The notes: generated by a model not told the origin, from the letters alone. Shown: positions 43,473 to 53,252, counted from the first letter of the stretch. The stretch is 64,000 nucleotides of DNA from Pseudomonas eucalypticola (GCF_013374995.1 NZ_CP056030.1:6232501-6296500); one strand, 5' to 3'. A program made the numbers and translations.

Positions 43473-44396
43473 TCAGGCCCCCGGAATGAAATGCTTCTGC
43501 GCGGTGCCGCGGGCGATCAGGCGCGAGATGTAGTCGAGCTTCTGGGCGTCCTGGTCGACGAACCGGAAGGTCAGCTGCAACCAATCGCTGTCCGGCTTGG
43601 GCTCATGGGCGACGATGGCGTGCAGGTAACCATTGAGGCGGGCCACTTCGGCGTTGTCGCCCTGCTCCAGGTCAAGTACGGCGTTTTCCAGTACCTGGGG
43701 CAGCACATCGCCACGGCGCACCACCAACAGCGCCTCCTTGAGGCTCAACGCCTTGATCACGCACTGCTGGTTGCCGCCTGACAGGCGCAACTGGCCCTGC
43801 CCACGGCTGCCCGCGGTGGGCGCAGTGGGCGCCGCTGCAGCGGCCGCCGGGCGCGGCGTATTGTTCAACAGGCCGGCTCGGGCCCCAGGGGCAGGCGCAG
43901 GCGCGGCGGCCGGGCGCGCGGTTTCGGCCTTGCCGCCGGTAAGGGCATTGAGCGAGTCATTGGCGAAAGCCGATGTAGCGCGGGTCGGCGCGCTGGCCAT
44001 CAGGGCCTCCAGCTTGCCGACCTTGGTCAGTGCCTTCTTCACCTTGGTCAGCAACTGCTCGTTGGTGAACGGCTTGCCGATGAAGTCGGAAACCCCTGCC
44101 TGAATGGCCTGCACCACGTTTTCCTTGTCGCCACGGCTGGTCACCATGATGAAGGGCATGGCCTTGAGGGCCTCCTGCTCGCGGCACCAGGTCAGCAGCT
44201 CCAGGCCCGACATTTCCGGCATCTCCCAGTCGCACAGCACCAGGTCGAAGCTGTCTTTCATCAACAGCGCCTGGGCTTTGCGGCCGTTTACCGCGTCCTC
44301 GGTAACGATGCCCGGAAAGTAGTTGCGCAAGCATTTCTTCACCAGGTCGCGGATGAACGGAGCGTCATCCACAACCAGCACACTGACCTTACTCAT
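43473..44396 (-). CDS. Two-domain response regulator (receiver plus C-terminal PilZ-like domain)
   Basis: 307 aa. The receiver (1-~125) is complete: D10-D11, phosphorylated D56 (LCDWEMP), T86 (MVTSRGD) and K108 (GKPFT). An Ala/Pro-rich linker (~135-200, ARPAAAPAPAPGARA, PAAAAAAPTAPTAG) leads to a C-terminal domain of ~95 residues (QCVIKALSLKEALLVVRRGDVLPQV ... LTFRFVDQDAQKLDYISRLIARG). The latter resembles the PilZ fold in its end but lacks the RxxxR c-di-GMP motif, so ligand binding is doubtful. It has no DNA-binding domain and no cognate kinase nearby. Conserved at this place in Pseudomonas. Confidence 0.85.
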   Translation of the reverse strand: MSKVSVLVVDDAPFIRDLVKKCLRNYFPGIVTEDAVNGRKAQALLMKDSFDLVLCDWEMPEMSGLELLTWCREQEALKAMPFIMVTSRGDKENVVQAIQAGVSDFIGKPFTNEQLLTKVKKALTKVGKLEALMASAPTRATSAFANDSLNALTGGKAETARPAAAPAPAPGARAGLLNNTPRPAAAAAAPTAPTAGSRGQGQLRLSGGNQQCVIKALSLKEALLVVRRGDVLPQVLENAVLDLEQGDNAEVARLNGYLHAIVAHEPKPDSDWLQLTFRFVDQDAQKLDYISRLIARGTAQKHFIPGA

Positions 44397-44516
44397 TGAC
44401 CACTCCTAAGATTACCCGGCAAGCATAGCGCTGACTGATGGCCATTTGCCAAAACTTATTAGTCACGCCGGGACTCTTCGTTCACGGGTGCCTTGAAATT
44501 GGTGCACCGCAAACGA

Positions 44517-44543
44517 AAATGCCCGGCACTAGGCCGGGCATTT
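44517..44543 (-). terminator. Intrinsic terminator of phoU
   Basis: AAATGCCCGGC (44517-44527) pairs perfectly with GCCGGGCATTT (44533-44543) around ACTAG. The minus strand then reads TTTTCGTTT. It lies 15 nt past the phoU stop and closes the pst-phoU operon. Confidence 0.85.
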
Positions 44544-44557
44544 GTAGTCGGGCAGTC

Positions 44558-45319
44558 TTACTTATCGTCCGCGACGCCCGGAACATTAGCCCGGTCGGCG
44601 GCCCGGCCCTGTACTTCCTCGCGCATGCGCGCCAGGCCCAGGTGGCGCACGTCGGTGCCGCGCACCAGGTAGATGACCAGTTCCGAAATATTGCGCGCGT
44701 GATCGCCGATGCGCTCCAGCGAGCGCAGCGCCCAGATCACGTTCAGCACCCGCGAAATGGACCGCGGGTCTTCCATCATGTAGGTCACCAGCTCGCGCAG
44801 CGCGGTCTTGTATTCGCGGTCGATGGTCTTGTCATACTGGGCCACCGACAGCGCCAGGTCGGCGTCGAAGCGGGCGAAGGCGTCCAGTGCGTCGCGCACC
44901 ATGCTGCGCACCTGGTCGCCGATGTGGCGCACTTCCACGTAGCCGCGAGGCGACTCGCCCTCTTCGCACAGCTGAATGGCGCGGCGGGCGATCTTGGTGG
45001 ACTCGTCCCCGATGCGCTCCAGGTCGATCACCGACTTGGAAATGCTGATGATCAGGCGCAAGTCCGAAGCGGCCGGTTGGCGCCGGGCGAGGATGCGCAC
45101 GCACTCCTCGTCGATGTTGCGCTCCATCTGGTTGATTTGCACGTCCACGTCGCGCACCTGCTGGGCCAGGCCCGAGTCGGCCTCGATCAGCGCGGTCACC
45201 GCGTCGTTGACCTGCTTTTCCACCAGGCCGCCCATGGCCAGCAAATGGCTGCGCACTTCTTCCAGTTCAGCGTTGAACTGCTGGGAGATATGGTGCGTAA
45301 GGCTATCTTTATCAATCAT
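44558..45319 (-). CDS. phoU: Phosphate transport regulator PhoU
   Basis: 253 aa. Two PhoU three-helix repeats: ELEEVRSHLLAMGGLVEKQVNDAVTALIEAD and ALDAFARFDADLALSVAQYDKTIDREY, with the metal-binding E/DxxxD patterns (RIGDESTKIARRAI; RIGDHARNISELVIYLV). PhoU links Pst transporter state to PhoR and dampens signalling when phosphate is plentiful. It is the last gene of the pst cluster, 117 nt after pstB with a repeat element between. Confidence 0.96.
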   Translation of the reverse strand: MIDKDSLTHHISQQFNAELEEVRSHLLAMGGLVEKQVNDAVTALIEADSGLAQQVRDVDVQINQMERNIDEECVRILARRQPAASDLRLIISISKSVIDLERIGDESTKIARRAIQLCEEGESPRGYVEVRHIGDQVRSMVRDALDAFARFDADLALSVAQYDKTIDREYKTALRELVTYMMEDPRSISRVLNVIWALRSLERIGDHARNISELVIYLVRGTDVRHLGLARMREEVQGRAADRANVPGVADDK

Positions 45320-45336
45320 GGTATCGCTCCGCGACA

Positions 45337-45426
45337 GCTACAAGCTTCAAGCTGAAAGCTGCAAGTGGTTAAGTGGTGATCCAGAACTGCGCGCCGCATC
45401 CGCTTGCAGCTTGTGGCTACAAGCTT
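45337..45426. repeat. AGCTTGCAG-type intergenic repeat between pstB and phoU
   Basis: GCTACAAGCTT occurs at 45337-45347 and 45416-45426. AGCTGCAAG (45357-45365) is the inverse of CTTGCAGCT (45403-45411), so the transcript can fold into a long stem. Similar AGCTTGCAGCT-rich repeats occur in other Pseudomonas intergenic regions. It may stabilise the pst mRNA end or separate pst and phoU expression. Confidence 0.6.
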
Positions 45427-45436
45427 GCAGCCCTAA

Positions 45437-46270
45437 CTAGCCATAGCGACCGGTGATGTAGTCCTCGGTCTGCCGTTTCGCGGGGTTGGTGAACAGGGTA
45501 TCGGTGTCCCCGAACTCCACCAGCTTGCCCATGTGCATGAACGCCGTGTAATCGGAGACCCGCGCAGCCTGCTGCATGTTGTGGGTCACGATCACAATGG
45601 TGTATTTGGATTTCAATTCGTAGATCAGCTCCTCGACTTTCAACGTGGAGATAGGGTCCAGGGCCGAACACGGCTCGTCGAGCAGCAAGACCTCGGGCTC
45701 CACGGCCACGGTACGGGCGATCACCAGGCGTTGCTGCTGGCCACCGGAAAGCCCGAGGGCGGACTCATGCAACCGGTCCTTGACCTCGTCCCACAACGCT
45801 GATGCCTTCAGCGCCCATTCCACGGCCTCGTCGAGCACGCGCTTCTTGTTGATGCCCTGGATGCGCAGGCCATACACCACGTTTTCATAGATGGTCTTGG
45901 GGAACGGGTTGGGTTTCTGGAACACCATGCCCACCCGGCGGCGCAGCTCGGCCACGTCTTCGCCCTTGGTGTAGATATTGTGGCCTTCCAGGTTGATCTC
46001 GCCGTCCACCCGGCAGCCGTCCACCAGGTCATTCATGCGGTTGAAGGTGCGCAGCAAGGTCGACTTGCCGCAACCGGAGGGTCCGATGAAGGCCGTGACA
46101 CGTTGCTTGGGGATGTCCAGCTTCACGTCGAACAGCGCCTGCTTGTCGCCGTAGAACAGGTTCAGGCCCGGCACCTGGATGGCCAGCTTCTCGTTGGCCA
46201 TGCTCAGGCCCTGGCGCATGCGGCCGATGGCCGAAAGGCTGATACCGGCGGGTTTGTTCGGGTCTTGCAT
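45437..46270 (-). CDS. pstB: Phosphate ABC transporter ATPase PstB
   Basis: 277 aa. Walker A is GPSGCGKST, the signature is LSGGQQQRL, and Walker B is [36 protein letters not shown] is the switch histidine region specific to PstB. Pseudomonas PstB has ~20 extra N-terminal residues relative to E. coli, as seen here. It drives high-affinity phosphate import through PstC-PstA. pstA ends 18 nt before it. Confidence 0.97.
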   Translation of the reverse strand: MQDPNKPAGISLSAIGRMRQGLSMANEKLAIQVPGLNLFYGDKQALFDVKLDIPKQRVTAFIGPSGCGKSTLLRTFNRMNDLVDGCRVDGEINLEGHNIYTKGEDVAELRRRVGMVFQKPNPFPKTIYENVVYGLRIQGINKKRVLDEAVEWALKASALWDEVKDRLHESALGLSGGQQQRLVIARTVAVEPEVLLLDEPCSALDPISTLKVEELIYELKSKYTIVIVTHNMQQAARVSDYTAFMHMGKLVEFGDTDTLFTNPAKRQTEDYITGRYG

Positions 46271-46288
46271 GTAGTGCTCCCTACGCTA

Positions 46289-47959
46289 TCAGTTGTCCAG
46301 CGCCTTGTACTTCTCGCGCAGGTGGTTACGAATGGCAACGGCCGACAGGTTCAGCGCGGCGATCACCAGCACCAGCAGCAGCGCCGTGGCATACACCACC
46401 GGCCGCGCGGCTTCGACGTTGGGGCTCTGGAAGCCGACGTCATAGATATGGAAGCCCAGGTGCATGATCTTCTGGTCCAGGTGCAGGTACGGGTAGTTAC
46501 CGTCCACCGGCAGGGCCGGGGCCATCTTCACCACGCCCACCAGCATCAGCGGCGCCACCTCGCCGGCAGCGCGCGCCACGGCCAGGATCATGCCGGTGAT
46601 CATCGCCGGGCTGGCCATGGGCAATACCACCTTCCACAGGGTCTCGGCCTTGGTGGCGCCCAGCGCCAGCGAACCCTCGCGCAGGCTCAGGGGAATGCGC
46701 GCCAGGCCTTCCTCGGTGGCGACGATCACCACCGGCACCGCCAGCAGCGCCAGGGTCAAGGAGGCCCACATGAGGCCAGGCGTGCCGAACGTGGGCGCCG
46801 GCAATGCTTCGGGGAAGAACAGCCGGTCGATGGAGCCACCCAGCACGTAGACGAAAAAGCCCAGGCCGAACACCCCGTAGACGATGGCCGGCACACCGGC
46901 GAGGTTATTCACCGCGATGCGGATGAGCCGGGTCATGGGGCCCTGGCGAGCGTATTCACGCAAGTAAACCGCCGCCAGCACGCCGAACGGGGTCACGATC
47001 ATGGCCATGATCAACGTCATCATGACGGTGCCGAAGATGGCCGGGAACACCCCCCCCTCGGTGTTGGCTTCACGCGGGTCGTCGCTGAGGAATTCCCACA
47101 CCTTGCCGAAATAGAACCCGGTTTTCTTCAACACGCCCATGGCGTTGGGCTGATAGGCATGGACGACCTTGCCCATGCTGATCTCGATTTCCTGGCCGTT
47201 GACGTCACGCACGGTGAGGCTGTCGCGGTTGATGGCCTGATGCAGGTCGCCCAGCTGCGCCTCGATACCTTCGTACCGGGCCTTGAGTACCGCGCGCTCG
47301 GTGTCCATGTCGGCCTGCGCCGTGGCGTCGAGCTGGTGGTTGAGCTCCAGCTTGCGCGCATGCAGGCGAATGCGCTCCAGGCGCGCATTGATCGAGCCGA
47401 TCTCGGTCTTTTCCAAGCGGTTGAGCTGGCGCGCCAGGTCTTTCACCCGGTCGATGCGCGGGTACAGTTGGCTGAAGACGCCATCACCCTCGCCCACCAC
47501 CTGACCGTTTTCCTTGATGTTCACCAGGTAGCCGTAGAAATTGCCCCACTCCCGGCGCTCTACCGTCACCAGTTCCTCGGGTTGGCGCTGCTCCTGCAGC
47601 CATTCGCCCACTACCCAGACGAAATCGGGGTGGCCCAGGTCTCGGTTGCCCACCTTGATCAGCTCGCGCGTCATGAATTCCGGGCCATCGGCGGGTACCG
47701 GCAGGCCAGCACCGGCCAGCTGGGCGCGAGGCACCTGGTCTTTTTCGACAATTTCGCCGACCAACTGCTGGGCAGGCTGGCCCGGCACGTTGTAGCTGGC
47801 GCGCACCAAGTCGGCGGGCCAGAAATGGCCAAGGCCGCGCACGGCCAGCACCGCCAGCAGGCCAATGGTCATGATCACGGCGACGGACACCGCGCCGCCG
47901 CTGAGCCATACACCTGGCGAACCACTGCGGAACCAGCCTTTGAATGAAGCCTTTTTCAC
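46289..47959 (-). CDS. pstA: Phosphate ABC transporter permease PstA
   Basis: 556 aa, nearly twice the E. coli protein, as is usual for Pseudomonas. The N-terminal membrane helix (~20-40) is followed by a large soluble periplasmic insertion (~45-265) with a coiled region (LARQLNRLEKTEIGSINARLERIRLHARKLELNHQLD), and the permease core is in the C-terminal half with the EAA loop (RIPLSLREGSLALGATKAETLWKVVLPMASPAM). With PstC it makes the phosphate channel. Confidence 0.95.
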   Translation of the reverse strand: MKKASFKGWFRSGSPGVWLSGGAVSVAVIMTIGLLAVLAVRGLGHFWPADLVRASYNVPGQPAQQLVGEIVEKDQVPRAQLAGAGLPVPADGPEFMTRELIKVGNRDLGHPDFVWVVGEWLQEQRQPEELVTVERREWGNFYGYLVNIKENGQVVGEGDGVFSQLYPRIDRVKDLARQLNRLEKTEIGSINARLERIRLHARKLELNHQLDATAQADMDTERAVLKARYEGIEAQLGDLHQAINRDSLTVRDVNGQEIEISMGKVVHAYQPNAMGVLKKTGFYFGKVWEFLSDDPREANTEGGVFPAIFGTVMMTLIMAMIVTPFGVLAAVYLREYARQGPMTRLIRIAVNNLAGVPAIVYGVFGLGFFVYVLGGSIDRLFFPEALPAPTFGTPGLMWASLTLALLAVPVVIVATEEGLARIPLSLREGSLALGATKAETLWKVVLPMASPAMITGMILAVARAAGEVAPLMLVGVVKMAPALPVDGNYPYLHLDQKIMHLGFHIYDVGFQSPNVEAARPVVYATALLLVLVIAALNLSAVAIRNHLREKYKALDN

Positions 47960-47976
47960 GGATCGCTACCTTTGCA

Positions 47977-50262
47977 CTAAAGCGACGAGTATTTTTTGCG
48001 AAGACGCTGGCGGATCACTTCGGCCAGGGTATTCATCACGAAGGTGAACAGCAGCAACACCAGCGCGGCCAGGAACAGCACGCGGTAGTGGCTGCCGCCC
48101 ACCTCCGACTCGGGCATTTCCACCGCGACGTTGGCGGCCAGGGTGCGCATTCCCTCGAACAGGTTCATTTCCATCACCGGCGTGTTGCCCGTGGCCATCA
48201 GCACGATCATGGTCTCGCCGACGGCGCGGCCCAGGCCGATCATCAGCGCCGAGAAAATTCCCGGGCTGGCGGTCAGCAGCACCACGCGGGTCAGGGTCTG
48301 CCAAGGCGTGGCCCCCAGGGCCAGGGAACCCAGGGTAAGACTGCGCGGGACGCTGAACACTGCGTCTTCGGCGATGGAGTAGATGTTGGGGATAACCGCG
48401 AAGCCCATGGCCAGGCCGACCACCAAGGCATTGCGCTGGTCATAGGTGATGCCCAGGTCGTTGGTTATCCACAGGCGCATGTCGCCCCCGAAGAACCAGT
48501 TCTCCAGGTGCGGGCTCATGGACAGCGCGAACCAGCCCACCAGCAGGATCACCGGAATCAGGATAATGCTTTCCCACCCCTCCGGTACCCGCAGGCGAAT
48601 GGCCTCGGGCAGGCGGCTCCAACCGAAGCCGGCCACCAGGATACCGAGCGGGGTCAACAGCAACAGGCTGAAGATCCCCGGCAGGTGGCCCTCCAGGTAA
48701 GGGGCCAGGAACAGGCCGGCGAAGAACCCCAGGATCACCGTGGGCATGGCCTCCATCAGCTCGATCACCGGCTTGACCTTGCGGCGCAGCCCCGGCGCCA
48801 TGAAGTAAGCAGTGTAGATGGCGGCAGCAACCGCCAGCGGCGCGGCCAGGAACATGGCGTAGAACGCTGCTTTCAGGGTGCCGAAGGTCAGCGGCGATAG
48901 GCTCAGCTTGGGCTCGAAGTCCGACGTGGCCGCCGTCGACTGCCAGATATACTTGGGCTCGTCATAGTTTTCGTACCACACCTTGTCCCACAACGCGCTC
49001 CACGACACTTCCGGGTGCGGGTTGGCGAGCGTCATCGGCAGCATCCGGCCCCCCTCTTCCATCATGATGCGGTTGGCGCGCGGCGACAGTGCCATCACGC
49101 CGGGCCCTTGAGCGACTTGCTGCACGAGCAACGTTCGGTGGGCGGTGCTATGGAAGACCCCCATCTGCCCTGCGGCATTGACCGCAAGGAAGCCCTTGCG
49201 CCGCTGCTCCGCAGTAATGTCGACAATGGGGGTGGTGCCCATCTGGAAGTCGCGGATGTGCCGAAGGCGCTGCTCGCCATCGGTATCGCGGGCCATGAAC
49301 CATTGGGACAGGCCACCCTTGGAGGTACCCACGATCAGCGAAATCCCCCCTACCAACTGGGTAGTAGCGGTTACTTCGGCGCTGGCATCCTCAAGCAGCT
49401 TGTAGCGACCGTTCAGGCTCCTGTCCCGCAGGCTGAAAACGTCGGCCTGAGCCCGGCCATTGATCACGTACAACCATTGCTGGCGCGGGTCCACGAAGAT
49501 GGCCTTGACCTGCTCCGTCATCTGCGGCAATTCGATGGCCGCCTGAGAGGTGTCGGTCTCGCCGGTCAGCAGGTTCTCTTCCCTGGTGATCGAGAGCACG
49601 TGCAACTGCGGGCCGGTGGAGCCTGCCACGATCAGTGCATCATCCGTGGCGCTGAGGTTAACGTGCTCCAGCGCCCGCCCCTCTTCGTCCAGGGTCAGCG
49701 GCGCCTCGCCATAGGGAAACTCCAGGGCGGTATTGATGGTCTTGTGACCGTCCGGGTAAGTCACCTTGTAGGTGTGGCGGAAAATCATCACCTGGCCGTT
49801 GGACAGGCCCAGCATCACCAGTGAGCTGCCGGGCTGCTCCTCACCAATGGAAACCACCTTGGCCCCGGCCGGTAGCGGCAAGTCGATGCGCTTGAGCTCG
49901 TGGCCGTCCCTGGTGCTGAAGAACAGCGCCTGGCCAGCCTCGGAGACCCGCAGGCCTACCTGGTTCTGCTCTTCGAGGGAAAGCATCAGCGGCTTGCCGG
50001 CGTCCTGCAGCCAGGCCGGGGTCATGGGTGCCTTGACGGTCAACTCGGCGCCTTTGAACAGCGGCAGTACGACATACAGCAGGTAAAAGAAAATCAGGGT
50101 GATGGCAGCCAGCACGGCAAGCCCGCCCACCAGTACATACCAGCGGGTCAGGCGGTCCTTGAGCGCACGCAGCTTGCGCTTGCGTACCAGTTCCGGCGTG
50201 TTGAAGTCGATGCGCGCGGGTGGTTTGCGGGGAATGTTTGCAGAGTTGGCCAGATCATTCAT
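47977..50262 (-). CDS. pstC: Phosphate ABC transporter permease PstC
   Basis: 761 aa from ATG 50262, with AGGGTG 7 nt upstream; a GTG two codons earlier is possible. After a first membrane helix (~45-70) comes a large periplasmic part with beta-propeller-like repeats (~80-390: LSNGQVMIFRHTYKV, IFVDPRQQWLYVINGRAQADVF), then the permease core with the EAA loop (SLTLGSLALGATPWQTLTRVVL). The extended PstC/PstA pair is a Pseudomonas feature. It has its own strong Pho box at 50285-50302. Confidence 0.95.
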   Translation of the reverse strand: MNDLANSANIPRKPPARIDFNTPELVRKRKLRALKDRLTRWYVLVGGLAVLAAITLIFFYLLYVVLPLFKGAELTVKAPMTPAWLQDAGKPLMLSLEEQNQVGLRVSEAGQALFFSTRDGHELKRIDLPLPAGAKVVSIGEEQPGSSLVMLGLSNGQVMIFRHTYKVTYPDGHKTINTALEFPYGEAPLTLDEEGRALEHVNLSATDDALIVAGSTGPQLHVLSITREENLLTGETDTSQAAIELPQMTEQVKAIFVDPRQQWLYVINGRAQADVFSLRDRSLNGRYKLLEDASAEVTATTQLVGGISLIVGTSKGGLSQWFMARDTDGEQRLRHIRDFQMGTTPIVDITAEQRRKGFLAVNAAGQMGVFHSTAHRTLLVQQVAQGPGVMALSPRANRIMMEEGGRMLPMTLANPHPEVSWSALWDKVWYENYDEPKYIWQSTAATSDFEPKLSLSPLTFGTLKAAFYAMFLAAPLAVAAAIYTAYFMAPGLRRKVKPVIELMEAMPTVILGFFAGLFLAPYLEGHLPGIFSLLLLTPLGILVAGFGWSRLPEAIRLRVPEGWESIILIPVILLVGWFALSMSPHLENWFFGGDMRLWITNDLGITYDQRNALVVGLAMGFAVIPNIYSIAEDAVFSVPRSLTLGSLALGATPWQTLTRVVLLTASPGIFSALMIGLGRAVGETMIVLMATGNTPVMEMNLFEGMRTLAANVAVEMPESEVGGSHYRVLFLAALVLLLFTFVMNTLAEVIRQRLRKKYSSL

Positions 50263-50284
50263 GGGCACACCCTAGCGACCTCGT

Positions 50285-50302
50285 ATGACAGAAACGTGAC
50301 AG
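50285..50302 (-). promoter_or_regulatory. Strong Pho box upstream of pstC
   Basis: On the minus strand CTGTCAC-GTTT-CTGTCAT matches 13 of 14 consensus positions. It lies 22 bp before the pstC start and gives the transporter genes PhoB control separate from pstS. Confidence 0.85.
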
Positions 50303-50402
50303 TGAATAGACGCGACGAGGTCTGTCGCCTGGACATGCCCGGCAACAAACCTTGGTCAATCTGCAAGCGAGGGCTCTGGAACGGCCCTGCCAGCCATTGT
50401 AC

Positions 50403-51389
50403 TTACTTTGAGCCTTCACTCAGCCCCAGATCGGCCAGGGCTTTGGCCGCTACCTTGGCCGGGAGCGGGATGTAACCATCTTTTACCACGATCTGCTGAC
50501 CGGATTGTGACAACACCAGCTTCACGAACTCGGCCTCCAAGGGGGCCAATGGCTTGTTCGGCGCCTTGTTCACATACAGGTAGAGGAAACGCGACAGCGG
50601 GTACTTGCCGTTGAGGGTATTCTCTTCGGTTTCCTCCACGAACGTGGTGCTGCCCTGCTTTGCCAGCGCCACGGTCTTCACGCTGGCTGTCTTGTAGCCG
50701 ATGCCTGAATAGCCGATACCGTTGAGCGAACTGCTGATGGACTGCACCACCGACGCTGAACCGGGTTGCTCATTGACGTTGGGCTTGTAGTCGCCCTTGC
50801 ACAGCGCAGCCTCCTTGAAATACCCATAAGTGCCCGACACCGAATTGCGCCCGAACAACTGCACCGGTTTATTGGCCAGGTCCCCGGTCACGCCCAGGTC
50901 ACCCCACGTCTTGACCTCGGCCTTGGCCCCGCACAGGCGGGTAGCCGAGAAAATCGCATCCACCTGCTCCATGGTCAGGTGCTGGATGGGGTTGTCTTTG
51001 TGCACGAACACTGCCAAGGCGTCCACCGCCACGGGCACCGCCGTCGGCCGGTAGCCGTACTTCTGCTCGAAGGCCTGCAGCTCGACATCCTTCATCTTGC
51101 GGCTCATGGGCCCCAGGTTCGCGGTACCCTCGGTCAACGCCGGCGGCGCAGTGGACGACCCGGCAGCCTGTACCTGGATATTGACGTTGGGGTATTCCTT
51201 TTTATACGCCTCGGCCCACAGGGTCATGAGGTTGGCCAGGGTATCGGAGCCGACGCTGGACAGGTTCCCGGACACGCCCGTGGTCTTCACATAGGCAGGG
51301 ATGGTGGGGTCTACAGCGGCGGTGGCGTGAACACTGGCAGTACCCGCGACAGCCACGCTGATCGCGGCCATCAAACGCTTGAAATTCAT
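50403..51389 (-). CDS. pstS: Phosphate-binding protein PstS
   Basis: 328 aa from ATG 51389 ([22 protein letters not shown], signal peptide); a longer frame to 51512 crosses the Pho box region. Phosphate ligands lie in the conserved [22 protein letters not shown], and [12 protein letters not shown] stretches. It is the periplasmic (PstS/PBP type) receptor that delivers phosphate to PstCA. A 140-nt gap with a second Pho box separates it from pstC. Confidence 0.96.
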   Translation of the reverse strand: MNFKRLMAAISVAVAGTASVHATAAVDPTIPAYVKTTGVSGNLSSVGSDTLANLMTLWAEAYKKEYPNVNIQVQAAGSSTAPPALTEGTANLGPMSRKMKDVELQAFEQKYGYRPTAVPVAVDALAVFVHKDNPIQHLTMEQVDAIFSATRLCGAKAEVKTWGDLGVTGDLANKPVQLFGRNSVSGTYGYFKEAALCKGDYKPNVNEQPGSASVVQSISSSLNGIGYSGIGYKTASVKTVALAKQGSTTFVEETEENTLNGKYPLSRFLYLYVNKAPNKPLAPLEAEFVKLVLSQSGQQIVVKDGYIPLPAKVAAKALADLGLSEGSK

Positions 51390-51459
51390 GCCTGACTCCA
51401 GGAATAGGGGTTGTTCGGATGGGTCGGGCGCCAGTATCGATAGCCCATGTGAACATTCT

Positions 51460-51477
51460 ATGTATGGATTGTGACAG
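51460..51477 (-). promoter_or_regulatory. Pho box upstream of pstS
   Basis: On the minus strand CTGTCAC-AATC-CATACAT; the first half-site is nearly perfect, the second is weaker. It lies 71 bp before the pstS start. Confidence 0.7.
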
Positions 51478-51593
51478 AAGGATGAATGGCCATTACGGGA
51501 TATTGCCGCCACTGCGGGATGGGCGTCGGGCCGCGTCGGACGTTGTGTAATGCGTGCACGTACAACGCGGCCTACCGGATGTTCAAGACGCGA

Positions 51594-52883
51594 TCAACGC
51601 TTCTTCGCCAGCAGATACAGCCCCACCGCCAGGCCGATCATGCAAATACCTGCAACATAATACGCCGGCCCCATCGGGTCAGATTTAAGCAGCAGGGTCA
51701 CGATCATCGGCGTCAGGCCACCGAAGATGGCGTATGCCAGGTTGTAGGAAAACGACAGCCCGGTGAAGCGCACCACCGCCGGGAACGCCTTGACCATCAC
51801 GTACGGCACTGCGCCGATGGTGCCCACGAACAGACCGGTCAGCGCGTACAGCGGGAACAGCCAGTCGGGGTGGGCATGCAGGCTGTGGTAGAACACCCAC
51901 GAGCTGGCCAGCAGGGCCAGGCTGCCCCCTACGAAGACTCGCCCCGCGCCGAGGCGGTCAGCCAGTGCGCCAGCGCATACACAGCCAATGCTGAGAAAGA
52001 CGATGGCCAGGCTGTTGGCCTGCAAGGCCACCGAGGGGCTGAAGCCGTAGACGGTCTGCAGCACCGTGGGGGTCATCAGGATGACCACGACGATACCCGC
52101 CGACAGCAACCAGGTAAGCAGCATCGACACAGCGATGGCACCGCGGTGGTCACGCAGCACGGCGCGCAGCGGGATCTCATCCGCCAGCGCCTTGCGCTGC
52201 TGCAACTCGGCGAACACCGGGGTTTCATGCAACCAGCGGCGCAGGTATACCGACATCAGGCCGAACACCCCGCCCAGCAGGAAAGGAATGCGCCAGGCGT
52301 AGTCGGATACCTCGGTGGCGCTATAAATACTGTTCACCAAGGTCGCCACCAGGGAACCGAGCAGGATCCCCGCCGTCAAACCCGACGTCAGCGTGCCACA
52401 GGCATAGCCCACATGGCGTGCCGGCACGTGTTCGGACACGAATACCCAGGCACCGGGTACCTCGCCACCAATGGCGGCGCCCTGAATCACCCGCATCAGC
52501 AGCAACAGCAAGGGCGCCCACAGGCCGATCTGCGCGTAGGTGGGCAGCAGGCCCATGATCAGGGTCGGCACGGCCATCATGAAGATGCTCAGGGTGAACA
52601 TTTTCTTGCGCCCCAGCAGGTCACCGAAGTGCGCCATGACGATGCCGCCAAGGGGGCGCGCCAGGTAACCCGCGGCAAAGATGCCGAAGGTCTGCATCAG
52701 GCGCAGCCACTCGGGCATGTCGGCTGGGAAGAACAATTTGCCGACCACGGTGGCGAAGAACACGAAAATGATGAAATCGTAGAACTCCAGCGCGCCACCC
52801 AGGGCGGAAAGCGACAAGGTCTTGTAGTCATTGCGGGTCAGAGGCCGCGCCGGTTGCGCGGGACTCGAGGGGACGGACGTCAT
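51594..52883 (-). CDS. MFS transporter, metabolite:H+ symporter type
   Basis: 429 aa from ATG 52883 (MTSVPSSPAQPARPLTRNDYK); longer frames are open but lack a site. Twelve membrane helices. The loop 2-3 motif is HFGDLLGRKKMF and helix 1 reads LSLSALGGALEFYDFIIFVFF, as in the MHS group (KgtP, ProP, ShiA), which import organic acids, osmolytes or shikimate with protons. The P. putida chromosome has an MFS gene at the same place. Substrate cannot be told from sequence. Confidence 0.9.
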   Translation of the reverse strand: MTSVPSSPAQPARPLTRNDYKTLSLSALGGALEFYDFIIFVFFATVVGKLFFPADMPEWLRLMQTFGIFAAGYLARPLGGIVMAHFGDLLGRKKMFTLSIFMMAVPTLIMGLLPTYAQIGLWAPLLLLLMRVIQGAAIGGEVPGAWVFVSEHVPARHVGYACGTLTSGLTAGILLGSLVATLVNSIYSATEVSDYAWRIPFLLGGVFGLMSVYLRRWLHETPVFAELQQRKALADEIPLRAVLRDHRGAIAVSMLLTWLLSAGIVVVILMTPTVLQTVYGFSPSVALQANSLAIVFLSIGCVCAGALADRLGAGRVFVGGSLALLASSWVFYHSLHAHPDWLFPLYALTGLFVGTIGAVPYVMVKAFPAVVRFTGLSFSYNLAYAIFGGLTPMIVTLLLKSDPMGPAYYVAGICMIGLAVGLYLLAKKR

Positions 52884-53252
52884 GGTGTGGTTTCTCTTAT
52901 AGGCAAAACGGCAACCCTCACCAGGGCTGCTTGCGGCTTGGCAGGTGGGGCACGATAGCAAATTGCTTGAAAAAGCACATGGATTGTGATTTTCGGTCGA
53001 TTAATTGCGTGCCCGACCGTCGTCGCACCCGTTATCGCCCTATATACTGCGCGTCTGTAGGAATTTTCTGGTTGGATACAGGGTGTTTGTGCGAAAGCGT
53101 CGCTATAAGCGCTAGCCGATTTCGCAGAGTTACCCTTGGAGCGTCTCTAGCGGCGAAAGCAGCGTAGTATGAAGCTGAATCGTTTTATATGAGGCGTCAT
53201 TACCCGTTCCGCCAACCCTATATGAGAGTGTTGGGTCAGAGGCACCCCGAGC
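52884..53252. other. Divergent intergenic region with a probable promoter and long leader
   Basis: 369 bases between the MFS gene (leftward) and the thioesterase gene (rightward). TATACT near 53041-53048 within CCTATATACTGC is a good -10 on the plus strand and would give the thioesterase transcript a ~200-nt leader. A short hairpin ACCCT-CACC-AGGGC lies near 52915. No gene was found. Confidence 0.45.

Noticed and set aside
45980..47947. 655-codon open frame antisense to pstA
   Set aside because: Shadow of pstA; composition rich in His and Arg typical of antisense GC-rich frames.
51486..51593. Start of an open frame encoding CRHCG-x6-LCNAC, like a zinc or GATA-type finger, with AAGG before ATG
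   Set aside because: It overlaps the pstS promoter region and then runs only antisense through the MFS gene without a stop of its own. The cysteine spacing (8-12 residues apart) is shorter than in GATA fingers. Probably chance, though a comparison with related genomes would settle it.
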